From: Pseudacidovorax intermedius
GTDB taxonomy: Bacteria; Pseudomonadota; Gammaproteobacteria; Burkholderiales; Burkholderiaceae_C
NCBI RefSeq assembly: GCF_001476815.1
Contig: NZ_LDSL01000070.1
Span: forward strand, 1-64,000
Direction: 5' to 3'
DNA: 64,000 bases
Each line of letters begins with the position of its first letter. Position 1 is the first letter of the stretch. Below the pieces are notes generated by a model. The model was not told the origin of the DNA and ran no database searches. It worked only from the letters and a program-made list of their open reading frames with translations. The position numbers were made by a program, and so were the translations under genes. Positions 41,974-52,949 of this stretch are shown in pieces.

Positions 41974-42354
41974 ATGTTGCACGGCAGTTCTTGGTCCCCC
42001 ACGGAAAAGAAGATCGCGCGGAGCGTCTTCGACGCGGCGCTGCAATCCGAACTCGCCGAGCTGATCGCGCAGGTCCGGGAAACGGCGGCGACCCTGTCCA
42101 CGCCCGATGAGCTGTGGGACTTGCAGGAACTGCTCTCTCGCAGGCGGCGGGAGATCAGCGACAAGTACGACTACGGCTATCCTCGGCTGGAGCTGCTGTT
42201 CGTGTGGCTGCTCAGGGAGCGGCGCATCGCGCTTGCGCAATTGCAGGGGCTGAAGCCGGAACGCCTGGCGCGCATCGAGTCCTTGCTTGCGCAGGCCCTG
42301 TGCGACGAGGAGCGCGGCGCAGGGGCCGGTCAGGATGACCCGGCTCCCCGGTAG
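41974..42354 (+). CDS. Conserved hypothetical protein, helical
   Basis: A 126-residue protein, mostly helical, with SSWSPTEKKIARSVFDAAL near the start and SRRRREISDKYDYGYPRLE in the middle. I recall similar short hypotheticals in Burkholderiales but no known function. The frame extends upstream to 41911; the ATG at 41974 is chosen because the recognisable part begins there. The 198-base gap before it shows no further gene. Confidence 0.6.
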   Translation: MLHGSSWSPTEKKIARSVFDAALQSELAELIAQVRETAATLSTPDELWDLQELLSRRRREISDKYDYGYPRLELLFVWLLRERRIALAQLQGLKPERLARIESLLAQALCDEERGAGAGQDDPAPR

Positions 42355-42427
42355 CTCCGGCCTCGCCGACTAAAATCCGCCCCCCGGTTCAAGGGCGCGA
42401 GGCGCCCTGCCGTGGCGCCTTCCCCCG

Positions 42428-45400
42428 ATGAATGCCCCGACCGCGCTCGATGCGCTGCTGTCGCAGGCCGCCGAGCCGGCGCGTCTGCGCGAGATTCCGT
42501 ACAACTACACCAGCTTCTCCGATCGCGAGATCGTGATCCGCCTGCTCGGCAGCCGGGCCTGGGAGCTGCTGCAGAGCCTGCGCGACGAGCGCCGCACGGG
42601 CCGCTCCGCGCGCATGCTGTACGAGGTGCTGGGCGACATCTGGGTGGTGCAGCGCAATCCCTACCTGGTCGACGACCTGCTGGACAATCCGCGCCGCCGC
42701 GGCCAGCTGGTCGAGGCCCTGCGCCACCGCCTGGCCGAGGTGCAGCGCCGCCGCACGCCGCAGGACGATGCCCAGCGCGATGCCCTGGTCGGCGAGCTCC
42801 TGACGCTGGTGCGCCAGGCCATCGACGGCTTCTCGGCCCACTTCGACGAACTCGCCGCCCTGCGCCAGAAGGCCCAGCGCGTGCTGCGCCGGTGCACCGC
42901 GCGCGACAACATCAAGTTCGACGGCCTCTCGCGCGTGGCCCACGTGACCGACGCCACCGACTGGCGGGTCGAATATCCCTTCGTCGTGCTGGTGCCCGAC
43001 ACCGAGGCCGAGATGGCCGCGCTGGTGGCCGCCTGCATCGAACTCGGCCTGACCATCATCCCGCGCGGCGGCGGCACCGGCTACACCGGCGGCGCCATTC
43101 CGCTGACCTGGAAGAGCGTGGTGATCAACACCGAGAAGCTCGAGGCCATGACCGAGGTCGAGATGCGGAGCCTGCCCGGCGTGGACGGGCCGGTGCCCAC
43201 CATCTGGACCGAGGCCGGCGTGGTCACGCAGCGCGTGGCCGATGCGGCCGAGCGGGCGGGCTTCGTCTTCGCGGTCGACCCGACCTCGGCCGAGGCCTCC
43301 TGCGTGGGTGGCAACGTGGCCATGAACGCCGGCGGCAAGAAGGCCGTGCTGTGGGGCACGGCGCTGGACAACCTGGCCTCCTGGCGCATGGTGACGCCGC
43401 AGGCCGAGTGGCTGGAAGTCACCCGGCTGGACCACAACCTGGGCAAGATCCACGACGCCGAGCGCGCCGTCTTCGAGCTGCAATACTTCGCCGCCGATGG
43501 CCGCACGCCGCTGCGCACCGAGCGGCTGGAGATCCCCGGCCGCACCTTCCGCAAGGAAGGCCTGGGCAAGGACGTCACCGACAAGTTCCTGGCCGGCCTG
43601 CCCGGCATCCAGAAGGAGGGCTGCGACGGCCTGATCACCAGCTGCCGCTGGGTGGTGCACCGCATGCCGGCGCACACCCGCACCGTCTGCCTGGAGTTCT
43701 TCGGCAATGCCAAGGACGCCGTGCCCTCGATCGTCGAGATCAAGGACTTCATGTTCGCGGAGCAGAAGCGCAGTGGCGTCCTGCTGGCCGGCCTGGAGCA
43801 TCTGGACGACCGCTACCTCAAGGCCGTGGGCTACGCCACCAAGAGCAAGAAGCACGGCGGCGGCCTGCCCAAGATGGTGCTCTTCGGCGACATCAGCGGC
43901 GACGATGCCGACGCCGTGGCCCGCGTCACCAGCGAGGTGGTGCGCATCGCCAACTCGCGCTCGGGCGAAGGCTTCATCGCCATCAGCCCCGAGGCGCGCA
44001 AGAAGTTCTGGCTGGACCGCAAGCGCACCGCCGCCATCAGCCGCCACACCAACGCCTTCAAGATCAACGAGGACGTGGTGATCCCGTTGCCGCGGATGGC
44101 CGAGTACACCGACGGCATCGAGCGCATCAACATCGAGCTGTCGCTGCGCAACAAGATCCGGCTCACGCACGAGCTGGAGGCCTTCCTAGCGCGCGGCAAT
44201 CTGCCGCTGGGCAAGAGCGACGATGCGCACGAGATTCCGGCGGCCGAACTGCTGGAAGGCCGCGTGCAGCAGGCCGTGGCGCTGGTGCGCGAGGTGCGCG
44301 GCCGCTGGCAGAGTTGGCTGGGCGACGCCGACGCGTTGTTCCCGCAGCTGCAGGACCATACGCTGCGCGCCAGCTGGAAGACCGAGATCCGCGCACCGCT
44401 GGCCAAGATCTTCGGCGGCAGCGAATTTGCGCCCATCCTGGCCGAGTGCGAGGCCGTCCACAAGCGCGTGCTCAAGGGCCGCGTGTGGGTGGCGCTGCAC
44501 ATGCATGCCGGCGACGGCAACGTGCACACCAACATCCCCGTCAACAGCGACGACTACGAGATGCTGCAGACGGCCCACGAGGCCGTGGAGCGCATCATGA
44601 AGCTCGCCCGCAGCCTGGACGGCGTGATCTCGGGCGAGCACGGCATCGGCATCACCAAGCTGGAGTTCCTGTCGGACGAGGAGCTGGCGCCCTTCGCGCG
44701 GTACAAGCAGCAGGTCGATCCGGAAGGCCGTTTCAACAAGGGCAAGCTGCTGCGCGGCGATGCGGCGCCGGCCGATGCCCGCCATGCGGACCTCACCAAC
44801 GCCTACACGCCCAGCTTCGGGCTGATGGGGCACGAGTCGATCATCATGCAGCAGTCCGACATCGGCGCCATCGCCGATTCGGTCAAGGACTGCCTGCGCT
44901 GCGGCAAGTGCAAGCCGGTGTGCGCCACCCATGTGCCGCGCGCGAACCTGCTCTACAGCCCGCGCAACAAGATCCTCGCCACGTCGCTGCTGGTGGAAGC
45001 CTTCCTGTACGAGGAGCAGACCCGCCGTGGCGTGTCGATCCAGCACTGGCAGGAGTTCGAGGACGTGGCCGACCACTGCACCGTGTGCCACAAGTGCCTG
45101 ACGCCCTGCCCGGTGAAGATCGACTTCGGCGACGTGTCGATGAACATGCGCAACCTGCTGCGCAAGATGGGCCAGAAGAGCTTCCGCCCCGGCAACGCGG
45201 CGGCCATGTTCTTCCTCAACGCGACCAATCCGTCGACCATCAAGGCCATGCGCACCGGCATGGTGGAAGTCGGCTTCAAGGCCCAGCGCCTGGCCAACGA
45301 CCTGCTGCGCCCCGCCGCCAAGAAGCAGACCGCGCACCCGCCCGCCAGCCTGGGCGCGGCGCCGGTCAAGGAACAGGTCATCCACTTCGTCAACAAGAAG

Positions 45401-46306
45401 ATGCCGGGCGGCCTGCCCAAGAAGACGGCGCGCGCCCTGCTGGACATCGAGGACGCCGACTACGTCCCCATCATCCGCAACCCGCAGGCCACGACGCCGG
45501 AGACCGAGGCGGTCTTCTACTTCCCGGGCTGCGGCTCGGAGCGGCTGTTCTCCCAGGTGGGCCTGGCGACGCAGGCCATGCTGTGGCACGCGGGCGTGCA
45601 GACGGTGCTGCCGCCGGGCTACCTGTGCTGCGGCTATCCGCAACGCGGCTCGGGCCAGTTCGACAAGGCCGAGCAGATGATCACGGACAACCGGGTGCTG
45701 TTCCACCGCGTGGCCAACACGCTCAACTACCTGGACATCAAGACCGTCGTGGTGAGCTGCGGCACCTGCTACGACCAGCTGCAGGGCTACCAGTTCGACA
45801 AGATATTCCCCGGCTGCCGCATCATCGACATCCACGAGTACCTGCTGGAGAAGGGCATCAAGCTGGAGGCCAACGCCGCCGCCTACCTCTACCACGACCC
45901 CTGCCACACGCCCATGAAGCTGCAGGACCCCATGAAGACGGTCAAGTCGCTGGTGGGCGATCAGGTGCTCAAGAGCGACCGCTGCTGCGGCGAGTCGGGC
46001 ACGCTGGGCGTGACGCGGCCCGACATTTCCACGCAGATCCGCTTCCGCAAGGAAGAGGAGCTGAAGAAGGGCGAGGCCGCGCTGCGCGCCACCCATGCGC
46101 TGCCGGCGCAGGGCGACGTGAAGATCCTCACCAGCTGCCCCAGCTGCCTGCAGGGCCTGTCGCGCTACGGCAATGACCTGAACAACGGCCTGCTCGAAGC
46201 CGACTACATCGTGGTCGAGATGGCGCGCCGCATCCTGGGTGAGAACTGGATGCCCGAGTACGTCTCGGCCGCCAATGCCGGCGGCATCGAGCGGGTGCTG
46301 GTGTGA
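42428..46306 (+). CDS. DUF3683-FAD-Fe/S fusion dehydrogenase (probable D-2-hydroxyacid oxidising enzyme)
   Basis: A 1292-residue fusion: DUF3683 (about residues 1-150), a GlcD-type FAD-binding domain ([12 protein letters not shown] near 215), an FAD-linked oxidase C-terminal domain with [10 protein letters not shown], two 4Fe-4S motifs from about residues 822 and 884 ([22 protein letters not shown]) and two CCG domains (near 1033-1070 and 1157-1240). The layout is that of YdiJ-like D-2-hydroxyglutarate or D-lactate dehydrogenases feeding electrons to the quinone or flavoprotein pool. Its neighbour serA supports the D-2-hydroxyglutarate reading, by inference. A TAAAAT box at 42371 may be its promoter. 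Confidence 0.88.
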   Translation: MNAPTALDALLSQAAEPARLREIPYNYTSFSDREIVIRLLGSRAWELLQSLRDERRTGRSARMLYEVLGDIWVVQRNPYLVDDLLDNPRRRGQLVEALRHRLAEVQRRRTPQDDAQRDALVGELLTLVRQAIDGFSAHFDELAALRQKAQRVLRRCTARDNIKFDGLSRVAHVTDATDWRVEYPFVVLVPDTEAEMAALVAACIELGLTIIPRGGGTGYTGGAIPLTWKSVVINTEKLEAMTEVEMRSLPGVDGPVPTIWTEAGVVTQRVADAAERAGFVFAVDPTSAEASCVGGNVAMNAGGKKAVLWGTALDNLASWRMVTPQAEWLEVTRLDHNLGKIHDAERAVFELQYFAADGRTPLRTERLEIPGRTFRKEGLGKDVTDKFLAGLPGIQKEGCDGLITSCRWVVHRMPAHTRTVCLEFFGNAKDAVPSIVEIKDFMFAEQKRSGVLLAGLEHLDDRYLKAVGYATKSKKHGGGLPKMVLFGDISGDDADAVARVTSEVVRIANSRSGEGFIAISPEARKKFWLDRKRTAAISRHTNAFKINEDVVIPLPRMAEYTDGIERINIELSLRNKIRLTHELEAFLARGNLPLGKSDDAHEIPAAELLEGRVQQAVALVREVRGRWQSWLGDADALFPQLQDHTLRASWKTEIRAPLAKIFGGSEFAPILAECEAVHKRVLKGRVWVALHMHAGDGNVHTNIPVNSDDYEMLQTAHEAVERIMKLARSLDGVISGEHGIGITKLEFLSDEELAPFARYKQQVDPEGRFNKGKLLRGDAAPADARHADLTNAYTPSFGLMGHESIIMQQSDIGAIADSVKDCLRCGKCKPVCATHVPRANLLYSPRNKILATSLLVEAFLYEEQTRRGVSIQHWQEFEDVADHCTVCHKCLTPCPVKIDFGDVSMNMRNLLRKMGQKSFRPGNAAAMFFLNATNPSTIKAMRTGMVEVGFKAQRLANDLLRPAAKKQTAHPPASLGAAPVKEQVIHFVNKKMPGGLPKKTARALLDIEDADYVPIIRNPQATTPETEAVFYFPGCGSERLFSQVGLATQAMLWHAGVQTVLPPGYLCCGYPQRGSGQFDKAEQMITDNRVLFHRVANTLNYLDIKTVVVSCGTCYDQLQGYQFDKIFPGCRIIDIHEYLLEKGIKLEANAAAYLYHDPCHTPMKLQDPMKTVKSLVGDQVLKSDRCCGESGTLGVTRPDISTQIRFRKEEELKKGEAALRATHALPAQGDVKILTSCPSCLQGLSRYGNDLNNGLLEADYIVVEMARRILGENWMPEYVSAANAGGIERVLV

Positions 46307-46737
46307 GCACGGCCGCAGGCTGCCCGCTGTGCGACGCGCCTGGCGGCCGTGTGGTCGCCCAGGGCGCGCAGTGGCGCGTGATCCATGCGCAGGAGGCGGG
46401 CTTTCCGGCCTTCTACCGCGTGGTCTGGGCGGCGCACGTGGCCGAGTTCTCCGACCTGTCCGACGACAACCGTGCCGAATGCATGCGCGTGGTGGTGGCC
46501 GTGGAACGTGCGCTGCGCGATGCGCTGGCGCCCGCCAAGATGAACGTGGCCACGCTCGGCAACATGGTGCCGCACCTGCACTGGCACGTGATCGCGCGCT
46601 TCGACTGGGACAGCCACTTTCCCTCGCCCGTGTGGGCCGAGGCGCGCCGCCCGCGCGACATGGCGCGCGAGCAGGACGTGCAGGCCCGCCTGCCCGCGGC
46701 GGAGGCGGCCATGACGGCCGCGCTCGCGCGCCGTTGA
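46303..46737 (+). CDS. HIT family protein
   Basis: A 144-residue histidine-triad protein, GTG start overlapping the stop of the upstream dehydrogenase (GTGA). The triad [10 protein letters not shown] is intact, and CPLC near the N terminus suggests a metal-binding site. HIT proteins hydrolyse nucleoside phosphoramidates or dinucleotides; the substrate here is unknown. Probably co-translated with the dehydrogenase and followed after 22 bases by a DUF971 gene. Confidence 0.88.
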   Translation: MSTAAGCPLCDAPGGRVVAQGAQWRVIHAQEAGFPAFYRVVWAAHVAEFSDLSDDNRAECMRVVVAVERALRDALAPAKMNVATLGNMVPHLHWHVIARFDWDSHFPSPVWAEARRPRDMAREQDVQARLPAAEAAMTAALARR

Positions 46738-46759
46738 TCTTGAGCAAGGAATCCTCCGC

Positions 46760-47173
46760 ATGGCAGGCTTGACGCCCGGCGCACCGACGCCCGAATCCAT
46801 CACGCTGCACACGCAATCGCGCGTGCTGGAAGTGGGCTTTTCCGATGGTGCGGTGTTCCGCATTCCCTACGAGCTGCTGCGCATCTGCTCGCCTTCGGCC
46901 GAAGTGCGGGGCCATGGCCCCGGCCAGGAGATCCTGCAAACCGGCAAGCGCGAGGTCGAGATCGTCGACCTGCAGCAGGTGGGCCACTATGCCGTGCAGC
47001 CGCTCTTCAGCGACGGACACGAGAGCGGCATCTACTCGTGGGACCTGCTCTACGACATCGGCGCGCGCCAGGCCGAGCACTGGGCCGAGTACGAGCGCCG
47101 CCTGGCCGAGGCCGGCGCCGACCGCGATGCGCCCATGCCCAGGTCGGGCCCGTCCACCTGCAGTCCTTCCTGA
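46760..47173 (+). CDS. DUF971 (gamma-butyrobetaine hydroxylase-like N-terminal) protein
   Basis: A 137-residue stand-alone DUF971 domain with the conserved RIPYELLRICSPSAEVRGH segment and the GIYSWDLLYDIG motif. Family members are linked to iron-sulfur or metal handling, but the role is not established. It is immediately upstream of ubiE (90 bases), the usual order in Burkholderiales. The C-terminal 20 residues are variable. Confidence 0.85.
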   Translation: MAGLTPGAPTPESITLHTQSRVLEVGFSDGAVFRIPYELLRICSPSAEVRGHGPGQEILQTGKREVEIVDLQQVGHYAVQPLFSDGHESGIYSWDLLYDIGARQAEHWAEYERRLAEAGADRDAPMPRSGPSTCSPS

Positions 47174-47263
47174 GCGTTCGGCGCTTCGCGCTTTGCGCGA
47201 ATGTCCGGCGCCTGTCAAGGGTCGTCGGCCGGAAGGCCGGGCGATCCGCCTAACATCGGACCC

Positions 47264-47995
47264 ATGAGTTCCACCCACTTCGGTTTCGAGACCGTCGACG
47301 AAAGCGACAAGGCGCGCCGCGTGCGCGGCGTGTTCGATTCCGTGGCCCCGCGCTACGACCTGATGAACGACCTCATGTCCATGGGTCTGCACCGGGCATG
47401 GAAGGCGTACACGGTGATGGTCGCGAACGTGCGCGAAGGCTCGAAGGTGCTGGACATCGCCGGCGGCACCGGCGACCTCGCGCTGGCCTTTGCCAAGAAG
47501 GTCGGCCGCAGCGGCCAGGTGGTGCACACCGACATCAACGAGGCCATGCTGCGCACCGGCCGCGAGCGTCTGCTCGACGCCGGCGTGGTGCTGCCCACCA
47601 CGGTCTGCGATGCGGAGAAGCTGCCCTTTCCGGACAACCATTTCGACGTCGTGACCGTGGCCTTCGGCCTGCGCAACATGACGCACAAGGACGCGGCGCT
47701 CAAGGAAATGAACCGCGTGCTGCGTCCGCGCGGCAAGCTGCTGGTGCTGGAGTTCTCGCAGGTGGCCCAGCCGCTGCGCAAGGCCTATGACTGGTATTCC
47801 TTCAACGTGCTGCCGCGCCTGGGCAAGGCCGTGGCGGGCGACGACGCCAGCTACCGCTACCTGGCCGAATCCATCCGGATGCATCCGGACCAGGAGTCGC
47901 TCAAGACCCTCATGAAAGAGGGCGGTTTCGGACATGTGGACTATCACAACATGACGGGGGGCGTGGTCGCCCTGCATGTTGGAATCAAATGCTGA
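47264..47995 (+). CDS. ubiE: Ubiquinone/menaquinone biosynthesis C-methyltransferase UbiE
   Basis: A 243-residue S-adenosylmethionine methyltransferase for the C-methylation step of ubiquinone synthesis. [15 protein letters not shown] binds the cofactor; [17 protein letters not shown] and [13 protein letters not shown] are UbiE signatures. The ATG at 47264 is chosen over the in-frame GTG/ATG upstream because the family begins STHFGFETV. It opens a run of ubiquinone-related genes ending with ubiB. Confidence 0.96.
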   Translation: MSSTHFGFETVDESDKARRVRGVFDSVAPRYDLMNDLMSMGLHRAWKAYTVMVANVREGSKVLDIAGGTGDLALAFAKKVGRSGQVVHTDINEAMLRTGRERLLDAGVVLPTTVCDAEKLPFPDNHFDVVTVAFGLRNMTHKDAALKEMNRVLRPRGKLLVLEFSQVAQPLRKAYDWYSFNVLPRLGKAVAGDDASYRYLAESIRMHPDQESLKTLMKEGGFGHVDYHNMTGGVVALHVGIKC

Positions 47996-48121
47996 GGGAA
48001 GCCCCACCGGCACGGTGACGGGCGACAGGCACAAGGGGAGTAGCGCGCTCGCTATTCACACAACAAGACAAGAACGAGTTGATCTGAAACCGATGTTTCG
48101 CATCCGTAAGGAGACAGGACG

Positions 48122-49135
48122 ATGAAACGAAATCTGTGGGCCGTGCTGCTGGTCTGCGCGTCGATGGCCGTGGTGAGCCTCGACGCCGATGCCAAGCGGC
48201 TCGGCGGGGGCAAGTCGATGGGGCGGCAGTCCAACAACGTGACGCAGCGCGAGGCTGCGCCGCCGGCCGCGCCGGGCGCCCCGACCCAGAACGCGACCAA
48301 TGCGGCGCCCGCGGCCAAGCCCGGCACGCCGGCCGCCGCGGCGGCCCCCAAGCGGCCCTGGGCCGGCATCCTCGGCGGCATCGCTGCCGGCCTGGGTCTG
48401 GCGTGGCTCGCCAACTCGCTGGGCCTCGGCGCTGCCTTCGGCAACTTCCTGCTGATCGCGTTGCTGGTGCTCGCGGCCGTGGTGATCTGGCGCGTGCTGA
48501 GCAACCGCTCGCGCGGTGGCGCCGGCCAGCTGGCCATGCAGGGCGCCGGTGCGGGTGGAACGCCCGACATGCCGCGCAGCTACAGCCCCAGCAACGTGGG
48601 CAACGATGCGTCGGCGCGGCCGTGGGAACGGCAGCAGGCCGCCTTCGATGGCTCGGCGGCGGGCAGCACGGGCGGCGCTTCGTCGTCCACGCTGGCGGGC
48701 GCTGCGGGTGTGAGCATCGGCTCGGCGCTGCAGGGCGCCCAGGGCTGGGGTGTGCCGGCCGGCTTCGACACGGAAGGCTTCCTGGCCGCGGCCAAGCGCA
48801 ATTTCGTGACGCTGCAGCATGCCTGGGACCGCGCGGACATTCCGGCGCTGCGTTCGATGATGACCGACAGCATGGTCGAGGAAATCCGCACCCAGCTGGA
48901 GGAGCGTGAGCGCAGCTCCGGCGGCCGTCCCAACAAGACGGAAGTGGTGATGCTCGACGCCAAGCTGCTGGGCATCGAGGAGAGCGCCGACATGTACCTG
49001 GCGAGCGTGGAGTTCTCCGGCATGATCCGCGAGGACGATTCTGCCGGCCCCAGCCCCTTCCGGGAGGTCTGGAACATGAGCAAGCCGGCGCAGGGCGGCG
49101 GCTGGCTCGTGGCCGGGGTGCAGGCGCTCCAATAA
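48122..49135 (+). CDS. Tim44-like exported membrane protein
   Basis: A 337-residue protein with an N-terminal signal peptide (cleavage near residue 24), a Pro/Ala-rich region, two hydrophobic segments (about residues 80-125) and a C-terminal Tim44-like domain (about residues 205-335). Family members in bacteria are of unknown function; some are proposed inner-membrane assembly factors. A strong ribosome site (AAGGAGACAGG) precedes the ATG. Gene order ubiE-Tim44-ubiJ is conserved in relatives. Confidence 0.85.
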   Translation: MKRNLWAVLLVCASMAVVSLDADAKRLGGGKSMGRQSNNVTQREAAPPAAPGAPTQNATNAAPAAKPGTPAAAAAPKRPWAGILGGIAAGLGLAWLANSLGLGAAFGNFLLIALLVLAAVVIWRVLSNRSRGGAGQLAMQGAGAGGTPDMPRSYSPSNVGNDASARPWERQQAAFDGSAAGSTGGASSSTLAGAAGVSIGSALQGAQGWGVPAGFDTEGFLAAAKRNFVTLQHAWDRADIPALRSMMTDSMVEEIRTQLEERERSSGGRPNKTEVVMLDAKLLGIEESADMYLASVEFSGMIREDDSAGPSPFREVWNMSKPAQGGGWLVAGVQALQ

Positions 49136-49204
49136 GGCGCATCGGCCCGTCGGACGGGCGCGGGTTTCTGCCGTCGCAGCGGCCCGCCACCAGATAATGG
49201 GGAC

Positions 49205-49759
49205 ATGGTCACACCATCGTCCCCATTTGCTTTTGTGGAATCGCTGTTCGCACGCATCGGCGAGCGCCTGCAGCCGCCCGCCTGGGCCGTCCACGAGGTC
49301 CAGCACCGCGCCGTGCTCTTCCTGAACCACGTGCTGCAGCAGGAGCCCGAGGCGCAGGACCGCCTGGCGCGTCAGAAGGGGCGGGTGGTGCTCTTCCGCT
49401 GGCGCACGATGCACATGCGCCTTGTCGCCACGCCGGCAGGGCTGCTCGATCTGGCGCCCGATGCGGCCCTGCCCGACCTGACGCTGACCATCGCCGAAAC
49501 CTCCCCCTTCGCGCTCGCCGGTGCGCAACTGCGCGGCGACAAGCCCAAGGTCGAGATCGAGGGCGACGTTCAGCTCGCCGCCGAGGTCAACTGGCTGGTC
49601 GACCATGTGCGCTGGGACGTCGAGGACGACCTGGCCCGGCTGATCGGCGACGCGCCGGCCCATGCCGTGGGCAGCGCCGCCCGCAAGGTGGCGGGCGCGC
49701 TGCGCCAGTTCGTGGACCGCGCTGCGCGGCCGCGCGCGTCCGGCGGCAGCGCCGAATGA
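49205..49759 (+). CDS. ubiJ: Ubiquinone biosynthesis accessory factor UbiJ
   Basis: A 184-residue protein with a SCP2-like lipid-binding domain. With UbiK it organises the late, O2-dependent ubiquinone-modification enzymes. The placement between a Tim44-like gene and ubiB, and the segment [23 protein letters not shown], fit UbiJ. The ATG at 49205 follows a weak ribosome site; the stop overlaps the ubiB ATG (ATGA). Confidence 0.88.
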   Translation: MVTPSSPFAFVESLFARIGERLQPPAWAVHEVQHRAVLFLNHVLQQEPEAQDRLARQKGRVVLFRWRTMHMRLVATPAGLLDLAPDAALPDLTLTIAETSPFALAGAQLRGDKPKVEIEGDVQLAAEVNWLVDHVRWDVEDDLARLIGDAPAHAVGSAARKVAGALRQFVDRAARPRASGGSAE

Positions 49760-51321
49760 GGCGCATCGCCCGCGGCTTCTTCATCGTCTGGGTCGCACTG
49801 CGCTACGGCCTGGACGAACTCGTCCTCACCAGCTTCCACAACCCGCTGCTGCGCCGGCTGGCGCGCATCCTGACGCTGGGCCGCCGCCTGGAGGCGCCGC
49901 GCGGCCAGCGGCTGCGCGAGGCGCTGGAAAGCCTGGGCCCGATCTTCGTCAAGTTCGGCCAGGTGCTGTCCACGCGCCGCGACCTGCTGCCGCCCGACAT
50001 CGCCGACGAACTGGCCTGGCTGCAGGACCGCGTGCCGCCCTTCGACTCGGCCATCGCGGTGGCCACCATCGAGCGCGCCTTCCGGCGGCCGATCGGCCAG
50101 ATCTTCGAGCAGTTCGACACCACGCCGGTGGCGAGCGCCTCCATCGCGCAGGTGCATTTCGCCACCCTGCGCCTGGCCGACGGCAGCCTGCGCGAAGTCG
50201 CGGTCAAGGTGCTGCGCCCGGGCATGCGCACCGTCATCGACAAGGACCTGGAGCTCATGGCCATGATGGCTGGCTGGGTCGAGGGCCTGTCCGCCGACGG
50301 CAAGCGGCTCAAGCCGCGGCAGGTGGTGGCCGAGTTCGACAAGTACCTGCACGACGAGCTCGACCTGGTGCGCGAGGCGGCCAATGCCGCGCAACTGCGC
50401 CGCAACATGGCCAAGCTCGACATGCTGCTGATCCCCGAGATGTTCTGGGACTGGTGCCATCCCGAAGTGATGGTGATGGAGCGCATGAAGGGCGTGCCCA
50501 TCGCCCAGCTCGACCGCATCCGCTCGGCGGGGGTGGACATCAAGAAGCTGGCGCGCGACGGCGTGACCATCTTCTTCACGCAGGTCTTCCGCGACGGCTT
50601 CTTCCACGGCGACATGCACCCGGGCAACATCCAGGTGAGCCTGGCGCCGGAGACCTTCGGCCGCTACATCGCGCTGGACTTCGGCATCGTCGGCACGCTC
50701 ACCGAGTCTGACAAGGAATACCTGGCGCAGAACTTCGCGGCCTTCTTCCGCCGTGACTACAAGCGCGTGGCCGAGCTGCACCTGGAAAGCGGCTGGGTGC
50801 CGCCCGGCACGCGCATCGACGAGCTGGAGGCCGCGATCCGCACCGTGTGCGAGCCCTACTTCGACCGGCCGCTGCGGCAGATCTCGCTGGGCATGGTGCT
50901 GATGCGCCTGTTCCAGACCTCGCGCCGCTTCCACGTCGAGATCCAGCCGCAGCTGGTGCTGCTGCAGAAGACGCTGCTCAACATCGAAGGCCTGGGCCGC
51001 CAGCTCGACCCCGAGCTGGACCTGTGGGCCACCGCCAAGCCCTTCCTGGAGAAGTGGATGGCCGACCAGATCGGCCCGCGCAAGCTGTGGGAGCAGCTGC
51101 GCGCCGAAGGCCCGCGCTACGCCAAGCTGCTGCCGCAGCTGCCGCGCCTGCTGCACGACTACCTGGCGCAGCGTCCGGGCGACGACCGCCGCGAGCTGCA
51201 GGAGCTGCTGGCGGCCCACAAGCGCACCCACCGGCTGCTGCAGGCCGTGATCTGGGGTGGCACGGGTTTTGTATTGGGCGTGCTGGTCATGCAGGTGCTG
51301 CCGCGGCTGCACTGGCTCTGA
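49756..51321 (+). CDS. ubiB: Ubiquinone biosynthesis kinase-like protein UbiB
   Basis: A 521-residue member of the atypical ABC1/UbiB kinase-like family required for ubiquinone synthesis. The KxGQ motif ([16 protein letters not shown]), the Ala-rich loop ([11 protein letters not shown]) replacing the usual Gly-rich loop and the catalytic region GDMHPGN and LDFGIVG are all present, with two C-terminal membrane helices. Its ATG overlaps the ubiJ stop. Confidence 0.96.
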   Translation: MRRIARGFFIVWVALRYGLDELVLTSFHNPLLRRLARILTLGRRLEAPRGQRLREALESLGPIFVKFGQVLSTRRDLLPPDIADELAWLQDRVPPFDSAIAVATIERAFRRPIGQIFEQFDTTPVASASIAQVHFATLRLADGSLREVAVKVLRPGMRTVIDKDLELMAMMAGWVEGLSADGKRLKPRQVVAEFDKYLHDELDLVREAANAAQLRRNMAKLDMLLIPEMFWDWCHPEVMVMERMKGVPIAQLDRIRSAGVDIKKLARDGVTIFFTQVFRDGFFHGDMHPGNIQVSLAPETFGRYIALDFGIVGTLTESDKEYLAQNFAAFFRRDYKRVAELHLESGWVPPGTRIDELEAAIRTVCEPYFDRPLRQISLGMVLMRLFQTSRRFHVEIQPQLVLLQKTLLNIEGLGRQLDPELDLWATAKPFLEKWMADQIGPRKLWEQLRAEGPRYAKLLPQLPRLLHDYLAQRPGDDRRELQELLAAHKRTHRLLQAVIWGGTGFVLGVLVMQVLPRLHWL

Positions 51322-51383
51322 GCGACTTCCCCCCCTTCGTCTTTCCGGTTCCAACAACAAGCCTTCCTCGAGGAGAACCTGCC

Positions 51384-52826
51384 GTGCTGCTGTCACTGGT
51401 CATCGTCTACCTGCTGGTCACCATCGGCATCGGCCTGTATGCGGCCCGGCGGGTGAAGAACACGACCGACTTCGCGATCGCCGGCCGGCACCTGCCGCTC
51501 TTCATGATCGTGACCACCACCTTCGCCACCTGGTTCGGGTCGGAGACGGTGCTGGGCATCCCGGCCAAGTTCATCGAGGGTGGCCTGGGCGGCGTGGTGG
51601 AGGACCCCTTCGGCGCCGGCACCTGCCTGATCCTGGTCGGCCTGTTCTTCGCCGGCAAGCTCTACCGCATGACGCTGCTGACCATCAGCGACTACTACCG
51701 CGAGCGCTACGGCCGCTTCATCGAGGTGGTGTGCTCGCTGATCATCATGCTGAGCTATCTGGGCTGGGTGTCGGCGCAGGTCACCGCGCTGGGCCTGGTG
51801 TTCAACCTGCTGTCCGGCGGCGCGGTGAGCGTGCCCTGGGGCATGGTGATCGGCGTCCTCTCCATCCTGGCGTACACGCTCTTCGGCGGCATGTGGTCGG
51901 TGGCGGTCACCGACTTCGTGCAGATGATCATCCTGGTCGCGGGGCTGTCGATCATCGCCGTCTTCGCGGGCAACATGGCCGGCGGCGCCGACAAGGTGAT
52001 CGACCTCGCGGCCAGCAAGGAGCTCTTCAAGTTCTGGCCGGAGCCGACGTGGCACGACATCGTCTTCTTCATTGCGGCGGCCATCACGATGATGCTGGGC
52101 TCCATTCCGCAGCAGGACGTGTTCCAGCGCGTGATGTCGGCCAACAACGTGAAGGCCGCCACGCGCGGCCCGGTCATCGGGGGCGTGGCCTACATCCTCT
52201 TCGCGGCCGTGCCCATGTTCCTGGTGGCCAGCGCGCTGATCATCATGCCTGAACAGACCACCGCGCTGCTCAAGGAAGATCCGCAGAAGGTGCTGCCCAC
52301 GCTGGTGATGGAGAAGATGCCCTTCATCATGCAGGTGTTCTTCTTCGGCGCGCTGCTGTCGGCCATCAAGTCCACGGCCTCGGCGACGCTGCTGGCGCCC
52401 AGCGTGACCTTCACCGAGAACATCTGGCGCCAGTTCCGCCCCCAGGGCACGGACCGGGAAAACCTGCGCACCATGCGCATCACCGTGCTGGTGTTCAGCG
52501 CGGCCGTGCTGGCCTATGCCATCCGCATGCAGGGCACCTCGATCTACGAACTGGTGTCCGGCGCCTACCAGGTGCCGCTGGTGGGCGCCTTCGTGCCGCT
52601 GGTCTTCGGCCTGTACTGGAACCGGGCCACCACGCAGGGCGCGGTGGCGGCGGTGCTGCTGGGCATCGGCGTCTGGCTGGCGGGCCTGGCGCTGCCGTGG
52701 GGCCAGGTGTTCCCGGCCCAGCTGGCGGGCGTGCTGGCCTCGGCGGCGGGCATGGTCGTGGGCTCGCTGCTGCCGCAGTGGGTGGCCAACCGGCGCATGC
52801 CGCACCGGATGCTGGCCGGCGAGTAA
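51384..52826 (+). CDS. Sodium:solute symporter family protein
   Basis: A 480-residue SSS-family transporter with about 13 membrane helices. FAIAGRHLPLFMIVTTTFATWFGSE near the N terminus carries family residues of the cation site, and LSILAYTLFGGMWSVAVTDF is a signature segment. Substrate (proline, pantothenate, choline, urea or carboxylate) cannot be assigned. The GTG at 51384 is supported by GAGGAG eight bases upstream. It begins 62 bases after ubiB; a functional link to ubiquinone is not implied. Confidence 0.88.
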   Translation: MLLSLVIVYLLVTIGIGLYAARRVKNTTDFAIAGRHLPLFMIVTTTFATWFGSETVLGIPAKFIEGGLGGVVEDPFGAGTCLILVGLFFAGKLYRMTLLTISDYYRERYGRFIEVVCSLIIMLSYLGWVSAQVTALGLVFNLLSGGAVSVPWGMVIGVLSILAYTLFGGMWSVAVTDFVQMIILVAGLSIIAVFAGNMAGGADKVIDLAASKELFKFWPEPTWHDIVFFIAAAITMMLGSIPQQDVFQRVMSANNVKAATRGPVIGGVAYILFAAVPMFLVASALIIMPEQTTALLKEDPQKVLPTLVMEKMPFIMQVFFFGALLSAIKSTASATLLAPSVTFTENIWRQFRPQGTDRENLRTMRITVLVFSAAVLAYAIRMQGTSIYELVSGAYQVPLVGAFVPLVFGLYWNRATTQGAVAAVLLGIGVWLAGLALPWGQVFPAQLAGVLASAAGMVVGSLLPQWVANRRMPHRMLAGE

Positions 52827-52949
52827 GGCCGCGCAGGTGCCGCCCGGCCGGCCGATGGCTGGGGAAAGCCCGGGGCCGGCGCCTATAATCGCGGGCTTTG
52901 CGCGGCGGCCGCCGGTCGCCCGTTTCACGTCTTTCCAGCCCCTTTTCCC

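Noticed and set aside
44186-48034. A 1282-codon minus-strand open frame
   Set aside because: It spans the antisense of four well-supported genes and their gaps; the translation is His/Gly/Val/Ala-rich in the manner of antisense shadows.
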